From: Nematopogon swammerdamellus
Taxonomy: Eukaryota; Arthropoda; Insecta; Lepidoptera; Adelidae
Length of the DNA: 64,000 nt
Assembly: GCA_946902875.1 (NCBI GenBank)
Contig: OX336336.1
Location: 25,561,558 to 25,625,557 of the forward strand
Reading direction: 5' to 3'
Part shown: in pieces, positions 12,701 through 20,474 of the stretch
Position numbering within the stretch: position 1 is the stretch's first letter
How the letters are laid out: every line of letters starts with the position of its first letter
Position numbers and translations under genes: made by a program
Notes under the pieces: generated by a model
The model's input: the letters and a program-made list of their open reading frames with translations, nothing else
What the model was told of the DNA's origin: nothing
Database searches by the model: none

Positions 12701-15700
12701 TGAAGACAGGTTGACTGGCAGAGATTGCCATAGGTAATAAGTTCCCCTTTTGTAAAATTTATATTTAAGTGCAATAAAATATATTTCTATTCTATTCTAT
12801 TTAATAGGTACTATGGGGCTGGCATAGTCGCTAGGCGGCTAAAGTCCTATTCAAATACAGATTTTTAAAAAACCGGCCAAGTGCGAGTTGAGCTCGCGCA
12901 CCGAGCGTTCCGTATCGCCATGTCATGGTTAGCGCCACTCACGCCATCTATGGCGCGTTATGAAATGCTTCATATTAGGTCAAATTCATGATTATTGTTG
13001 TTGTTCGGACTCGTTCTCCGCGCTTAAGCCCACTCCATTGTGGGCCTTTTGCGCGTCCTACGGCATTACTCCAACCAGCCGAGTTCTTCCAGGAGGCGGC
13101 ACACTCTCTTTGATGATTATGATCATGATTAGTTAAAATGCTTCATACTCAATTCGGCAGATGGCGCGCGCGCATACACTTTTTGGTTTCTTTTATGGGA
13201 ACCCCGTGAATTTTTTACTTTTTCTTATTTTTATTATTTGTTGTTATATCGGCCATATTAACACATATTCTGTGAAAATTTCAACAGGCTACCTATTACG
13301 GTTCAAGAGATACAGCCCTCGGACGGACGGACGGACGGACAGACAGACAGACGGCGTAGGCTTAGTAATAGGGTCCCGTACCGGATACGGAACCCTAAAA
13401 AGCCAAAAAATCCATTACATGTCTACTCTTTCAGTGCAAGTTTAGTTTACCCGAGCGAAGCCGGGTTCGCAGCTAGTATACAATAAACTGACTGACTACA
13501 TTTTTCCAAGCATGCTGTCCCTCAGACGCTAGAGATGGTTTGTAGAATTGCTTAAATAGATACTATGGGGCTGACATCGTCGCTAGGCGGCTAAAGTCCT
13601 ATTCAAATAAACAAAAAAAAAACCCTTAGACTTGCGACCGTACCACAGATTACTTAATAGTTACTTCGTAACAGATAAATCACTCCATAGAAAAAGTTCC
13701 ATACCTACGGCTTTAATAGCCTAATGCTTCACGTCGCCAATCGCTGCGTGCGAAAATGTACCTAAACGATTGAGTGTAAAGTGCATTATTGCTTTGCAGC
13801 TGCGCGCAGTTGCGTGGGCGAGCTTGTAGGTATGCTTCGCGCGGCTGACGAATTTCTACTGAATAAGACCGCCGGCGGACCGCCAGTAGTTAGCGCGCGC
13901 AAGTACATAGAGTGCGTGAGGCCTGACCGTACTGTAACTTGTTGAGTGATATGGCTTGCGTGACGACAGGAACATCCCGCTGAAAGACCCGAGCAACATC
14001 CCCGACCCGTACGTGAAGCTGTACCTCCTGCCGGGCCGCGGCAAGGAGACGAAGCGCAAGACGGCCGTCATGCGCGACAACTGCGACCCCGTCTACGACG
14101 AGAGCTTCGAGTACTCGCTCGCCGGCCCGGAGCTCGCCGCCCGCCGGCTGGAGGTGACCGTCGCATCGCACAAGGGCTTCCTCGGCGGCAGCCCTGTCAT
14201 CGGTCAGGTGCGTGCACACATAGCTCCACGACAATAGCGACCCCGTGTACGACGAGAGCTTCGAGTACTCGCTCGCCGGACCGGAGCTCGCCGCCCGCCG
14301 GCTGGAGGTGACCGTCGCATCGCACAAGGGCTTCCTCGGCGGCAGCCCTGTCATCGGTCAGGTGCGTGCACACATAGCTCCACGACAACAGCGACCCCGT
14401 GTACGACAAGAGCTTCGAGTACTCGCTCGCCGGCCCGGAGCTCGCCGCCCGCCGGCTGGAGGTCACCGTCGCATCGCACAAGGGCTTCCTCGGCGGCAGT
14501 CCGGTCTTCGGTCAGGTGCGTGCACACATAGCTCCACGACAACTGCGACCCTTTGTACGACGAGAGCTTCGAGTACTCGCTCGCCGGCCCGGAGCTCGCC
14601 GCCCGCCGGCTGGAGGTGACCGTCGCATCGCACAAGGGCTTCCTCGGCGGCAGTCCTGTCATCGGTCAGGTGCGTGCACACATAGCTCCACGACAACTGC
14701 GACCCTGTGTACGACGAGTGCTTCGAGTACTCGCTCGCCGGCCCGGAGCTCGCCGCCCGCCGGCTGGAGGTGACCGTCGCATCGCACAAGGGCTTCCTCG
14801 GCGGCAGTCCTGTCATCGGTCAGGTGCGTGCACACATAGCTCCATGACAACTGTGACCCCGTCTACGACGAGAGCTTCGAGTACTCGCTCGCCGGCCCGG
14901 AGCTCGCCGCCCGCCGGCTGGAGCTGACCGTCGCATCGCACAAGGGCTTCCTCGGCGGCAGTCCTGTCATCGGTCAGGTGCGTGCACACATAGCTCCACG
15001 ACAACTGCGACCCTGTGTACGACGAGAGCTTCGAGTACTCGCTCGCCGGCCTGGAGCTCGCCGCCCGCCGGCTGGAGGTGACCGTCGCATCGCACAAGGG
15101 CTTCCTCGGCGGCAGTCCTGTCATCGGTCAGGTGCGTGCACACATAGCTCCACGACAACTGCGACCCTGTGTACGACGAGAGCTTCGAGTACTCGCTCGC
15201 CGGCCCGGAGCTCGCCGCCCGCCGGCTGGAGGTGACCGTCGCATCGCACAAGGGCTTCCTCGGCGGCAGTCCTGTCATCGGTCAGGTGCGTGCACACATA
15301 GCTCCATGACAACTGCGACCCCGTCTACGACGAGAGCTTCGAGTACTCGCTCGCCGGCCCGGAGCTCGCCGCCCGCCGGCTGGAGGTCACCGTCGCATCG
15401 CACAAGGGCTTCATCGGCGGCAGCCCTGTCATCGGTCAGGTGCGTGCACACATAGCTCCATGACAACTGCGACCCCGTCTACGACGAGAGCTTCGAGTAC
15501 ACGCTCGCCGGCCCGGAGCTCGCCGCCCGCCGGCTGGAGGTCACCGTCGCATCGCACAAGGGCTTCCTCGGCGGCAGCCCTGTCATCGGTCAGGTGCGTG
15601 CACACATAGCTCCACGACAACTGCGACCCCGTGTGCGACGAGAGCTTCGAGTACTCGCTCGCCGGCCCGGAGCTCGCCGCCCGCCGGCTGGAGGTCACCG

Positions 15701-17313
15701 TCGCATCGCACAAGGGCTTCCTCGGCGGCAGCCCTGTCATCGGTCAGGTGCGTGCACACATAGCTCCACGACAACTGCGACCCTGTGTACGACGAGAGCT
15801 TCGAGTACTCGCTCGCCGGCCTGGAGCTCGCCGCCCGCCGGCTGGAGGTGACCGTCGCATCGCACAAGGGCTTCCTCGGCGGCAGTCCTGTCATCGGTCA
15901 GGTGCGTGCACACATAGCTCCACGACAACTGCGACCCTGTGTACGACGAGAGCTTCGAGTACTCGCTCGCCGGCCCGGAGCTCGCCGCCCGCCGGCTGGA
16001 GGTGACCGTCGCATCGCACAAGGGCTTCCTCGGCGGCAGTCCTGTCATCGGTCAGGTGCGTGCACACATAGCTCCATGACAACTGCGACCCCGTCTACGA
16101 CGAGAGCTTCGAGTACTCGCTCGCCGGCCCGGAGCTCGCCGCCCGCCGGCTGGAGGTCACCGTCGCATCGCACAAGGGCTTCATCGGCGGCAGCCCTGTC
16201 ATCGGTCAGGTGCGTGCACACATAGCTCCATGACAACTGCGACCCCGTCTACGACGAGAGCTTCGAGTACACGCTCGCCGGCCCGGAGCTCGCCGCCCGC
16301 CGGCTGGAGGTCACCGTCGCATCGCACAAGGGCTTCCTCGGCGGCAGCCCTGTCATCGGTCAGGTGCGTGCACACATAGCTCCACGACAACTGCGACCCC
16401 GTGTGCGACGAGAGCTTCGAGTACTCGCTCGCCGGCCCGGAGCTCGCCGCCCGCCGGCTGGAGGTCACCGTCGCATCGCACAAGGGCTTCCTCGGCGGCA
16501 GCCCTGTCATCGGTCAGGTGCGTGCACACATAGCTCCACGACAACTGCGACCCCGTGTGTGACGAGAGCTTCGAGTACTCGCTCGCCGGCCCGGAGCTCG
16601 CCGCCCGCCGGCTGGAGGTGACCGTCGCATCGCACAATGGCTTCCTCGGCGGCAGCCCTGTCATCGGTCAGGTGCGTGCACATAACTTTTGTACCGTGTG
16701 GGGCTGGTACTTTAATAGAATAGCCCCACTGCATCTCTCCCCGTGTATGTCGTAAAAGGCGACTGAGGGATATGACTCCCTTCTTATATTACTAGGCGGT
16801 AGGGTTTAACACGCCCGGGTTGGTACCACCGCACTGAATGAAAGGTCGGTCGAAACAGCTATGTAAATAGTTTGTGTTTTCTGTCCAGTTCAGTGTAGCC
16901 GGGACGACCGAGGGGAAGCACTGACGTGGCACCAAGTTCACCTGGTGTTATGGGCTGACATCACGGATGTTGTAGGTGATGTAGCCAACCGTGTCAGTTT
17001 CCATAAAAAAAAATCATTACACAACACTACACTGCATTTACACTCACTAGACACACACACACATGTTTGATCCTACTAAACTAAAGTCTAATCAGGGAAA
17101 CAAAATGTGACCAGACTTCAATGTATGTACGTACAACTTATGTTTTATCTGTTTGTCATTAGGCTGTCTGTTTTCTAACAAATAAATAAATAATACAAAC
17201 CCAATAAAACAGCGTTGTGTTTCCTGCAGGCAATCGTGAACTTGTCCGAGTACGACTTCTCGCAAGCGCAGACGTTCTGGTTCGACCTGCTACCCGAGGC
17301 GGCGCACGACTAG
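679..17313 (+). CDS. Esyt2: Extended synaptotagmin (Esyt2), 3' part, nine exons
   Basis: Extended synaptotagmins are ER-anchored proteins that tether the ER to the plasma membrane; their SMP domain moves lipids and their C2 domains bind calcium and phosphoinositides. This window holds only the C-terminal part: C2B (exons at 679, 1467 and 4071), an acidic then Ala/Pro/Ser-rich linker (7496, 9150, 10697) and C2C (11758, 13970, 17230). Exon phases join without a break (0-0-0-1-1-2-2-0) and give about 400 aa ending in the stop at 17311. Visible family marks are VLSVYIDSCKNLP, SKPDPYLTLSLG, SLGELDYAVAPLL, IPDPYVKLYLLPGRGKETKR (the polybasic strand of C2C) and FWFDLLPEA. The SMP and C2A exons must lie before position 1. 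Two exons are embedded in tandem arrays, described separately. Identification is by motif recognition and is firm at family level; the symbol follows the single Drosophila orthologue. Confidence 0.93.
850..1095. mobile_element. Foldback/MITE-like segment
   Basis: Repeated and inverted blocks of ccaactaaacagtt, aactgtttagtcg and aactttttagtt lie within 250 bp. The outer pair (ccaactaaacagttt near 858 and aaacagttgagttgg near 1070) suggests a small foldback element; no target duplication was resolved. Confidence 0.45.
1121..1344. repeat. 104-bp tandem duplication
   Basis: cttacaacaaacagctgttc begins at 1121 and 1225, and a partial third copy at 1329. The two full copies are nearly identical. 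Confidence 0.9.
1467..1625 (+). CDS. Esyt2: Esyt2 exon: middle of C2B
   Basis: This exon of 53 codons lies between the acceptor ggcgcag and the donor GTACCC, phase 0 to 0. It begins SARTQSKPDPYLTLSLGRKT, the classic C2 'DPY' strand, and ends DTLRLK, which joins directly to VLDQKTG of the next exon. A hAT MITE sits 50 bp downstream in the intron. Confidence 0.92.
1676..2125. mobile_element. hAT-type MITE, 450 bp, with 8-bp target duplication
   Basis: The element begins CAGGGTTGTTGC and ends GCAACAACCCTG, a 12-bp terminal inverted repeat. It is flanked on both sides by ATTCACAT (1668-1675 and 2126-2133). CAGGG termini and an 8-bp duplication are typical of hAT transposons. The interior holds GATGCT repeats near both ends and no transposase, so it is non-autonomous. 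It lies in the Esyt2 intron after the exon at 1467. Confidence 0.88.
2134..2928. other. Esyt2 intron, GC-rich blocks
   Basis: Contains GC-rich, low-complexity blocks at about 2410-2480 and 2515-2590 (cagggccgtctcaagggcgg) that look like a decayed repeat, and another at 2785-2840. No exon was found. Confidence 0.4.
2942..3426 (-). mobile_element. 5'-truncated RTE-like LINE with 13-bp target duplication
   Basis: On the minus strand the frame reads LKWQWAGHICRRPDNRW, GRRVLEWRARTSKRSVGRPP and TRWTDDLKKVAGSGW, the well-known C-terminal tail of RTE-type LINEs, followed by a (TGA)n tail at the left edge. TGGATTATCCTCT flanks it at 2929-2941 and 3427-3439. Only the 3' 485 bp is present. Confidence 0.85.
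3440..4070. other. Esyt2 intron with foldback and SINE tail remnant
   Basis: The flank GGATTATCCTC upstream of the LINE pairs with GAGGATAATCC at about 3531, suggesting an older small foldback into which the LINE inserted. A diverged SINE tail (ttccgtccagttctgtgtag to ggctgacatcacggatt) covers about 3575-3680. The rest is AT-rich. Confidence 0.5.
4071..4223 (+). CDS. Esyt2: Esyt2 exon: end of C2B, first unit of array A
   Basis: The acceptor gtttgcag ends at 4070 and the first donor, CGG|GTGAGT, follows position 4223, giving 51 codons in phase 0. The peptide VLDQKTGSSLGELDYAVAPL and onward supplies the last strands of C2B. This is the only copy with the true upstream acceptor and the leading GTGCTC. 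Fifteen more copies follow. Using the donor of unit 16 instead would give a 936-codon exon, 4071-6878, still in frame, so the donor choice sets the protein length. I favour the first donor because it gives a normal C2 domain. Confidence 0.85.
4077..6908 (+). repeat. Array A: 16 tandem copies (177 bp) of an Esyt2 exon plus 5' splice site
   Basis: The motif gaccagaagaccggctcg recurs every 177 bp from 4077 to 6732, making 16 units. Each unit has 147 bp of exon (4077-4223 in unit 1) and 30 bp of intron beginning with the donor. The period is 59 codons and no unit has a stop, so the original frame stays open throughout (a second frame is open too). Units differ by point changes: GAC or GAA at the Asp/Glu site, gcagtg or gtagtg, and an agc/cgc change in unit 4. 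Donors are GTGAGT except GTGAAT in units 13 and 16. Units 6-7 and 8-9 repeat as a dimer (ALAPLLRRADL then AVAPLLRQADL). The array ends against an RTE-like LINE fragment. Confidence 0.95.
6915..7250 (-). mobile_element. RTE-like LINE 3' fragment
   Basis: The minus strand encodes RRTKVVDIGYRVTKLKWQWA, GHVSRRDDDRW and KRSVGRPPVRWDDDIK, the same RTE C-terminal tail as at 2942 but of another subfamily. It abuts the last unit of array A. Confidence 0.8.
7496..7643 (+). CDS. Esyt2: Esyt2 exon: acidic linker
   Basis: The acceptor attgcgcgtag and donor CCG|GTTCGT bound 148 nt entering in phase 0 and leaving in phase 1. The peptide starts ILREAVREDAEGEDGAESGE and ends in a Ser/Thr-rich run. ILRE directly continues MCLR from the C2B exon, as the family requires. 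The segment is low-complexity, acidic and probably disordered. The donor GTTCGT is weak. Confidence 0.85.
7677..7748 (+). mobile_element. SINE tail-1 fragment
   Basis: Only the last about 60 bp of the common tail (gttatgggctggcatcacgg to gtgtcagtttccat) and an A-run remain, 34 bp after an Esyt2 exon. Confidence 0.8.
7781..7850 (-). mobile_element. Helitron-type 3' end
   Basis: The plus strand reads ACTAGCTTTTGCCCGCGGCT, so on the minus strand a GC-rich stem-like segment is followed by a CTAG terminus before T. This matches Helitron 3' ends (short hairpin, CTRR) widespread in Lepidoptera. The 5' end was not found. Confidence 0.55.
8047..8376 (-). mobile_element. SINE, head A + tail 1
   Basis: Reading on the minus strand it runs from GTACCGTGTGGGGCCGGTAC (head A) through gtcgtaaaaggcgactaagg and a common body to ttccat plus a long A-run. 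It is a near full-length copy of the commonest family in the window, about 330 bp. Confidence 0.85.
8482..8668 (-). mobile_element. R4/Dong-like LINE 3' fragment between TTA repeats
   Basis: The 3' UTR and last codons match the element at 59925-62699 (ggcggcggtgtgaacccagg, gtgcagtgtcgagcagggct). TTATTATTA sequences flank it on both sides (about 8468 and 8669). Confidence 0.7.
8733..9100 (+). mobile_element. SINE-like, head A + tail 2
   Basis: Head A (gtaccgtgtggggccggtac to ctaagggata) is followed by a different body, aaggacaaggtgccgtgcta, ggtgggtcttcgtgccttac and agcacaacaccgattac, ending at gtatgtatatg. Tail 2 also occurs at 12236-12606 (minus). Confidence 0.8.
9150..9248 (+). CDS. Esyt2: Esyt2 exon: Pro/Ala linker
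   Basis: This 99-nt exon lies between the acceptor cgtacgcag and donor CG|GTGAGA, phase 1 to 1. It reads VTPSPVRKTPPAPLPAAADS then ARFLQEELIIKDTG. The Ser-Pro sites make it a plausible phosphorylated linker (inference). A head-A/tail-3 SINE-like element begins about 35 bp downstream. Confidence 0.85.
9283..9510 (-). mobile_element. SINE-like, head A + tail 3
   Basis: On the minus strand head A is followed by aagcggcctgcagacacccc, a body containing gttttgcacgaaggtcccca and a terminal (CAA)n. Other copies are at 22052-22292 (+) and 37615-37843 (-). Confidence 0.8.
9752..10086 (-). mobile_element. SINE, head A + tail 1
   Basis: A near full-length minus-strand copy with an A-tail at its left end. 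The sequence catcatgacatcacc near 9790 carries a small internal insertion. Confidence 0.85.
10110..10290 (-). pseudogene. LINE C-terminal zinc-knuckle fragment
   Basis: The minus strand encodes HLHIAGLSDDPLCAQCGGGG then QCTMYAGPRWKTL before stops. This pattern resembles the Cys-rich tail after the RNase H domain of I-type LINEs. It is short and degraded. Confidence 0.5.
10697..10841 (+). CDS. Esyt2: Esyt2 exon: Ala/Pro-rich linker
   Basis: The acceptor tgtgccag and donor TC|GTGAGT bound 145 nt, phase 1 to 2. It encodes DSAELQSERPAPQTTATVAA, then an alanine run and PSPPGSPKLVHRNSTVTS. The composition is GC-rich and low-complexity, typical of the region between C2B and C2C in this family. Confidence 0.85.
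10925..11135 (+). mobile_element. Diverged SINE with tRNA/5S-like head
   Basis: Contains cggcagctcggtggcgc, a degraded 5S-like middle and catggttcggattccac, followed by the tail-1 start (taggtggtagggtttaaccc). It is truncated at the 3' side. Confidence 0.6.
11270..11650 (-). pseudogene. Decayed LINE reverse transcriptase fragment
   Basis: In broken minus-strand frames one can read pieces resembling DFKQAFDKVN and GVPQGSILAPN of jockey-type reverse transcriptases, with several stops and frameshifts. Call made by eye; moderate certainty only. Confidence 0.45.
11758..11850 (+). CDS. Esyt2: Esyt2 exon: start of C2C
   Basis: This 93-nt exon, phase 2 to 2, lies between the acceptor ggcgcag and the donor AT|GTGAGT. 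It encodes SSAGEAGLGRIQLTLRYSVQ then RQTLVVVVHKIM. GRIQLTLRYS followed by LVVVVHK is the hallmark first strand pair of the E-Syt C2C domain. Confidence 0.93.
12236..12606 (-). mobile_element. SINE-like, head A + tail 2
   Basis: Full minus-strand copy of the family at 8733: head A at the right end, tail 2 to the left, ending in a TATG-rich tract near 12270. A partial relative lies at 11940-12130. Confidence 0.8.
12868..13400 (+). mobile_element. Interspersed repeat 'accggccaagtgcgag', with nested LINE tail
   Basis: It starts aaaaccggccaagtgcgag and ends gtaccggatacggaacccta after a GGAC/CAGA microsatellite. The same termini occur at 21508-21850 and 56802. At 12990-13120 it is interrupted by a minus-strand 3' tail of the RNase-H LINE (ggactcgttctccgcgct to gccgagttcttccaggaggc). 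Class unknown to me; common in Lepidoptera. Confidence 0.7.
13440..13477 (+). mobile_element. Helitron-type 3' end
   Basis: ACCCGAGCGAAGCCGGGT forms a short stem, followed by tcgcagCTAG|T at 13473-13476. This is the hairpin plus CTRR terminus expected of a Helitron. Confidence 0.6.
13480..13969. other. Esyt2 intron before the C2C exon
   Basis: A short repeat ctatggggctgacatcgtcg at 13562 recurs from 12809. Otherwise unique sequence up to the acceptor at 13969. Confidence 0.5.
13970..14207 (+). CDS. Esyt2: Esyt2 exon: core of C2C, contains first unit of array B
   Basis: The acceptor cgtgacgacag ends at 13969 and the first donor, CAG|GTGCGT, follows 14207. The 238 nt continue from phase 2 and end in phase 0. 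The peptide runs NIPLKDPSNIPDPYVKLYLL through the basic strand GRGKETKRKT and YDESFEYSLAGPEL to GFLGGSPVIGQ. Its 3' 133 bp are the founder of array B. Only this first donor keeps the frame into the last exon: in-frame read-through reaches a TAG at 14235 after VRAHIAPRQ. Confidence 0.92.
14075..16685 (+). repeat. Array B: 17 tandem copies (154 bp) of an Esyt2 C2C exon end plus 5' splice site
   Basis: The motif cgacaactgcgacc recurs every 154 bp from 14075 to 16539, so 17 units. Each unit holds 133 bp of exon and 21 bp of intron (gtgcgtgcacacatagctcca). Since 154 is not a multiple of three, every added unit shifts the frame, unlike array A. No internal unit has a usable acceptor. A higher-order repeat is visible: five units (770 bp) from about 15005 recur from about 15775 with the same private variants, ctggagctc at about 15050/15820, ttcatcggc at about 15410/16180 and tacacgctcg at about 15498/16268. 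A head-A SINE lies just beyond the last unit. Confidence 0.95.
16692..17012 (+). mobile_element. SINE, head A + tail 1, at the end of array B
   Basis: Full copy from gtaccgtgtggggctggtac to ttccataaaaaaaaa, starting a few bases after the last 154-bp unit. Confidence 0.88.
17230..17313 (+). CDS. Esyt2: Esyt2 last coding exon
   Basis: The acceptor tttcctgcag leads into AIVNLSEYDFSQAQTFWFDL then LPEAAHD and stop TAG at 17311-17313. GQ|AIVNL joins in phase 0 to the first donor of array B. The FWFDL motif is the normal final strand of E-Syt C2C. Confidence 0.93.
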   Translation, partial: AIVNLSEYDFSQAQTFWFDLLPEAAHD

Positions 17314-18290
17314 ATCACGCACAGTGACCCGGACGACTCTGCTCTGTCGCACCGTGTACCCGGTCACAGTTGAACAAGTATCTCACGATAGATCACAGCG
17401 AACACCATGTTGGCTGATATCTATTTGCCAGTAATAAATGTAACAAAGATTTTGGTAGGAGAGCGTAGATATGTGAAGGAGGCGTGTCAGCGACATGGTA
17501 ATATGGGGAGATTTGCCCATATTAATTTATTGATGTGTGCGTGAGCGCACGTGGATGCAACACTTTGGATTGGCCACAAATCACTGGTGCGAATGTGTAC
17601 GTGCGTTCGTATGTATGAATTGTGACTGTGTGCGATCGGAAACTGGCGATAGCGGTTCCGATACGACGCGGCGTTCATGACACATCTTCTCTGCTTCCAA
17701 AATCTTTGAAACGTACCAAGGTGCATTTCTTCCAACGTCTGCCGAACATTAGGCCGTTTTCGCCAATCAGACTATCAAACGTGGCCACTAAAATGATCGG
17801 TTGCTTGGTTCAAAACTAGTGTACTCAATTGTGTAATCACGGGTGACAACGCCGCCACGGTCGCTGGTGAATATTTTAAATAATGTATTGGTCACCCACA
17901 TGATCTGACTTATATATAAATGTGGCTCATCTCTGTAGCGCGAGGATTTTTTTATAAAGTTATACTAACTTTCTGTTCTATGTATGTAAGTATACCCTCT
18001 CTGTATAACTTGTACAAGTGTTCGAGATGTTCCTATTGACATACTGGCAACTTTAAAGCCGTTCAGTTGTAAAACTCGAGCAATTAAGTAAACTGGGAAA
18101 GGTTTATATTTTGCGAGTTGTTCTGAAATCCAGCTAGTGCCAGAAACTTAAATTTCCGAAAATGGATATCATTTCAGTATTCAATCCTCCAAGCCAAATG
18201 AAAATTCTAATTTTTTTTTTAGAAAAAAAAATTTTTTTTTTTAATTAATGAAGTACATAAAATATGTATATTGCAGGAGGACGTATAGAA
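17314..18290 (+). other. Esyt2 3'UTR and downstream sequence
   Basis: AT-moderate sequence without coding frames follows the stop codon. A canonical AATAAA lies at 17433-17438, about 120 bp after the stop, and is the first candidate polyadenylation signal. The rest looks like ordinary unique sequence ending in poly-T/poly-A runs near 18210-18245. Confidence 0.6.
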
Positions 18291-18720
18291 AAGTACTCAT
18301 ACAGGGTGTACCGAGGTAACCGTGCGCGATTTTTTTTTAAGTCAACAGTCTAGATAAAATTGTTCTCTCCTGTGACTGTTTTTTTTTTCATACAATATCA
18401 TCCATCTCATGAAAACTTTGAAAATACTAAATGCCCACTATGACGTTGCTAAATTTAAACCGGTGTACACAATGGACGCTAATACGAAACTTCGTGGTCA
18501 TTGCTAAAACTAAACAAAACTATAGTTTGTAAAATATAGCTTGATACGCGTGACAGATGTCAGAGTGACATTTCTTTGTATGTGTGACAGCTGTCAGAGT
18601 GACATTTCAACAAAGTATGACGTTGTATTGCGTGCATTTTACTGTAAAAAAATACGGAACTTCATGCGAGGTATTCTCGATGACATCTGTCACGCGTATC
18701 AAGCTATATTTTACGGAGAA
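18290..18720. mobile_element. Foldback segment
   Basis: The arm tagcttgatacgcgtgacag (from 18537) is mirrored by ctgtcacgcgtatcaagcta (ending at 18707), with two internal gtcagagtgacattt repeats between. The left flank begins acagggtgta, a terminus also seen at 44858 (acagggtgtt). Confidence 0.6.
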
Positions 18721-19474
18721 ACCCACTGAAGTACTTTCCTTCTAACCTAGTGGTGGTCCCATGGAATCCCATGGAATGAACTGCCTCAAGAAGTGATAAG
18801 TTTTATCTGAGGGAGCGGTTTTAAAGACCGGTTGGCCGAACTAAATAAAAATATATTTAAAGCTAGTAAGTGAATTTTTTCTTCAAAATAACAACAAATT
18901 AGGATAAAATAAAAGTGAGACTCAAATACACTCAACACACAAAGTACACGGGTCAGCTTAAAGCTGCCTATATAGTATACTACATGAATAATGATAATAA
19001 AAATTCAAAAATACCTTAACAAAACATCGCCATATAGGCTGTGGTGACTGGTCGACGTACGTTTCTATACGCCCAGCTAGTGTGATGTGATGACACGCGA
19101 AGGGAGAGAGAGGGGGGACGTGGCTAGTTTAAAATGAATTGAATCTTGTGTCTTATTTATAACAAAACATTTTATAGTAATATTTACATTTACTCTTGTT
19201 ACCGCTTGCATAAATCTATCGAATATTCAATATAATTGACGTTTTATACGCTCATTACCAGGGAAGTGAGTATAAATACCTGATGTTGGTTAAAAATGTA
19301 TTGGTATGGAATTGATTTGAAAATAATTCTTGAGATTTTTAATAAGATATTCATACATTACAGCATGTTACAAGCGTCAAAAGTTACTAACTATATCACT
19401 ACCAGGAAATATTTTTCAAATCCCGGAATTCCCGGGAATTTTTCAGAATTCCCAAAACAAAAAACAAATTTTTT
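18721..19474. other. Spacer, nothing recognised
   Basis: AT-rich sequence without supported features apart from short A/T runs. Confidence 0.5.
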
Positions 19475-19600
19475 TTTATAGGAAGCACGGCATATCGCGC
19501 GCGCCAAACTAACGCAGAGCTGTATTCGGACGGCGCCCATGGGCATTCGGATATTTACAGGGGCTGCGAATACCATGTCAGCCGGCTAAGTGCACCTTCA
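19475..19600. repeat. Diverged copy of the 'ggcgcccatgggcattcgg' repeat
   Basis: tataggaagcacggcatat, cggcgcccatgggcattcgg and ggggctgcgaataccatg match the pattern of the repeats at 28220 and 32505. Confidence 0.55.
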
Positions 19601-19874
19601 CATTATGTTTTAACCACTCCAAGTTATGTCTTCTCGCCAACATTTGGGATTTATATTCTACCTATTCCGATGCCTGCTCATTACGTTTAACAAGCCTTAA
19701 CGATGTTTTACGTTTGATTTTGTACTTAATCTAGTGTTTCTAATTATTCCTTTAGTTAAGATTGTTCTTATAAAGGTTAAGCTTAAATTGTGTTTTGTTG
19801 AATCAAAATGTTGAAATCAGTTTACACTCAAAATATTTTATGTGTAATTTTTTATTCCTTTTATATACAAAATA

Positions 19875-20474
19875 GGGGTGTGCTGTAGTATAAGGCCTGC
19901 TAATTAGAAATTGCTGGTAGCTGGGACTGGTAGGTGAGGGTCTATGGAACTATTACCAAAAAGAATTGTTTGCCGGAAATGCGTAGTTTCGGAAAAAAAA
20001 AAAAATTTCCCATACAATATTAATTTTTCATACAATATAAAAAATTTGTTTTTGTTTTTTTAAGGCACCAAAACATTGGTTTTGAATATAAATGTATGTA
20101 AAAACAAGGGAAGTGGTATGGGTGAATGTTTTGGTGGTTTAAAAAAAAAATAACCAGAAAATAAGCTAACCTTACCACCTTTGGTGGTTTAAAAAAAAAA
20201 TAACCAAAAAATAACCTAACCTAATTTTGAGGCGGGGCATGGCGTTTTTGCATAAATTCCTATTCAAAATAAATGTTTTGGTGCATTAAAAAAAATATAT
20301 TAAAAATCTAAAATTAATTTTGTATGAAAAATATTTTTTTCAACATTTTTTTTCTCCAAAACTACGCATTTCCGGCAAACAATTATTTTTGGTAATAGTT
20401 CCTTAGACCCTCACCTACCAGCCCCAGTTACCAGCAATTTTCTAATTAGCAGGCCTTATACTACAGCGCACCCC
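19875..20474. mobile_element. Foldback MITE, 600 bp, with 6-bp target duplication
   Basis: The termini are long inverted repeats: GGGGTGTGCTGTAGTATAAG at the left and CTTATACTACAGCGCACCCC at the right, extending about 130 bp inward through the gtttgccggaaatgcgtagt motif. AAAATA flanks both sides. The interior has a direct duplication of ggtggtttaaaaaaaaaata. No coding capacity. Confidence 0.85.
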
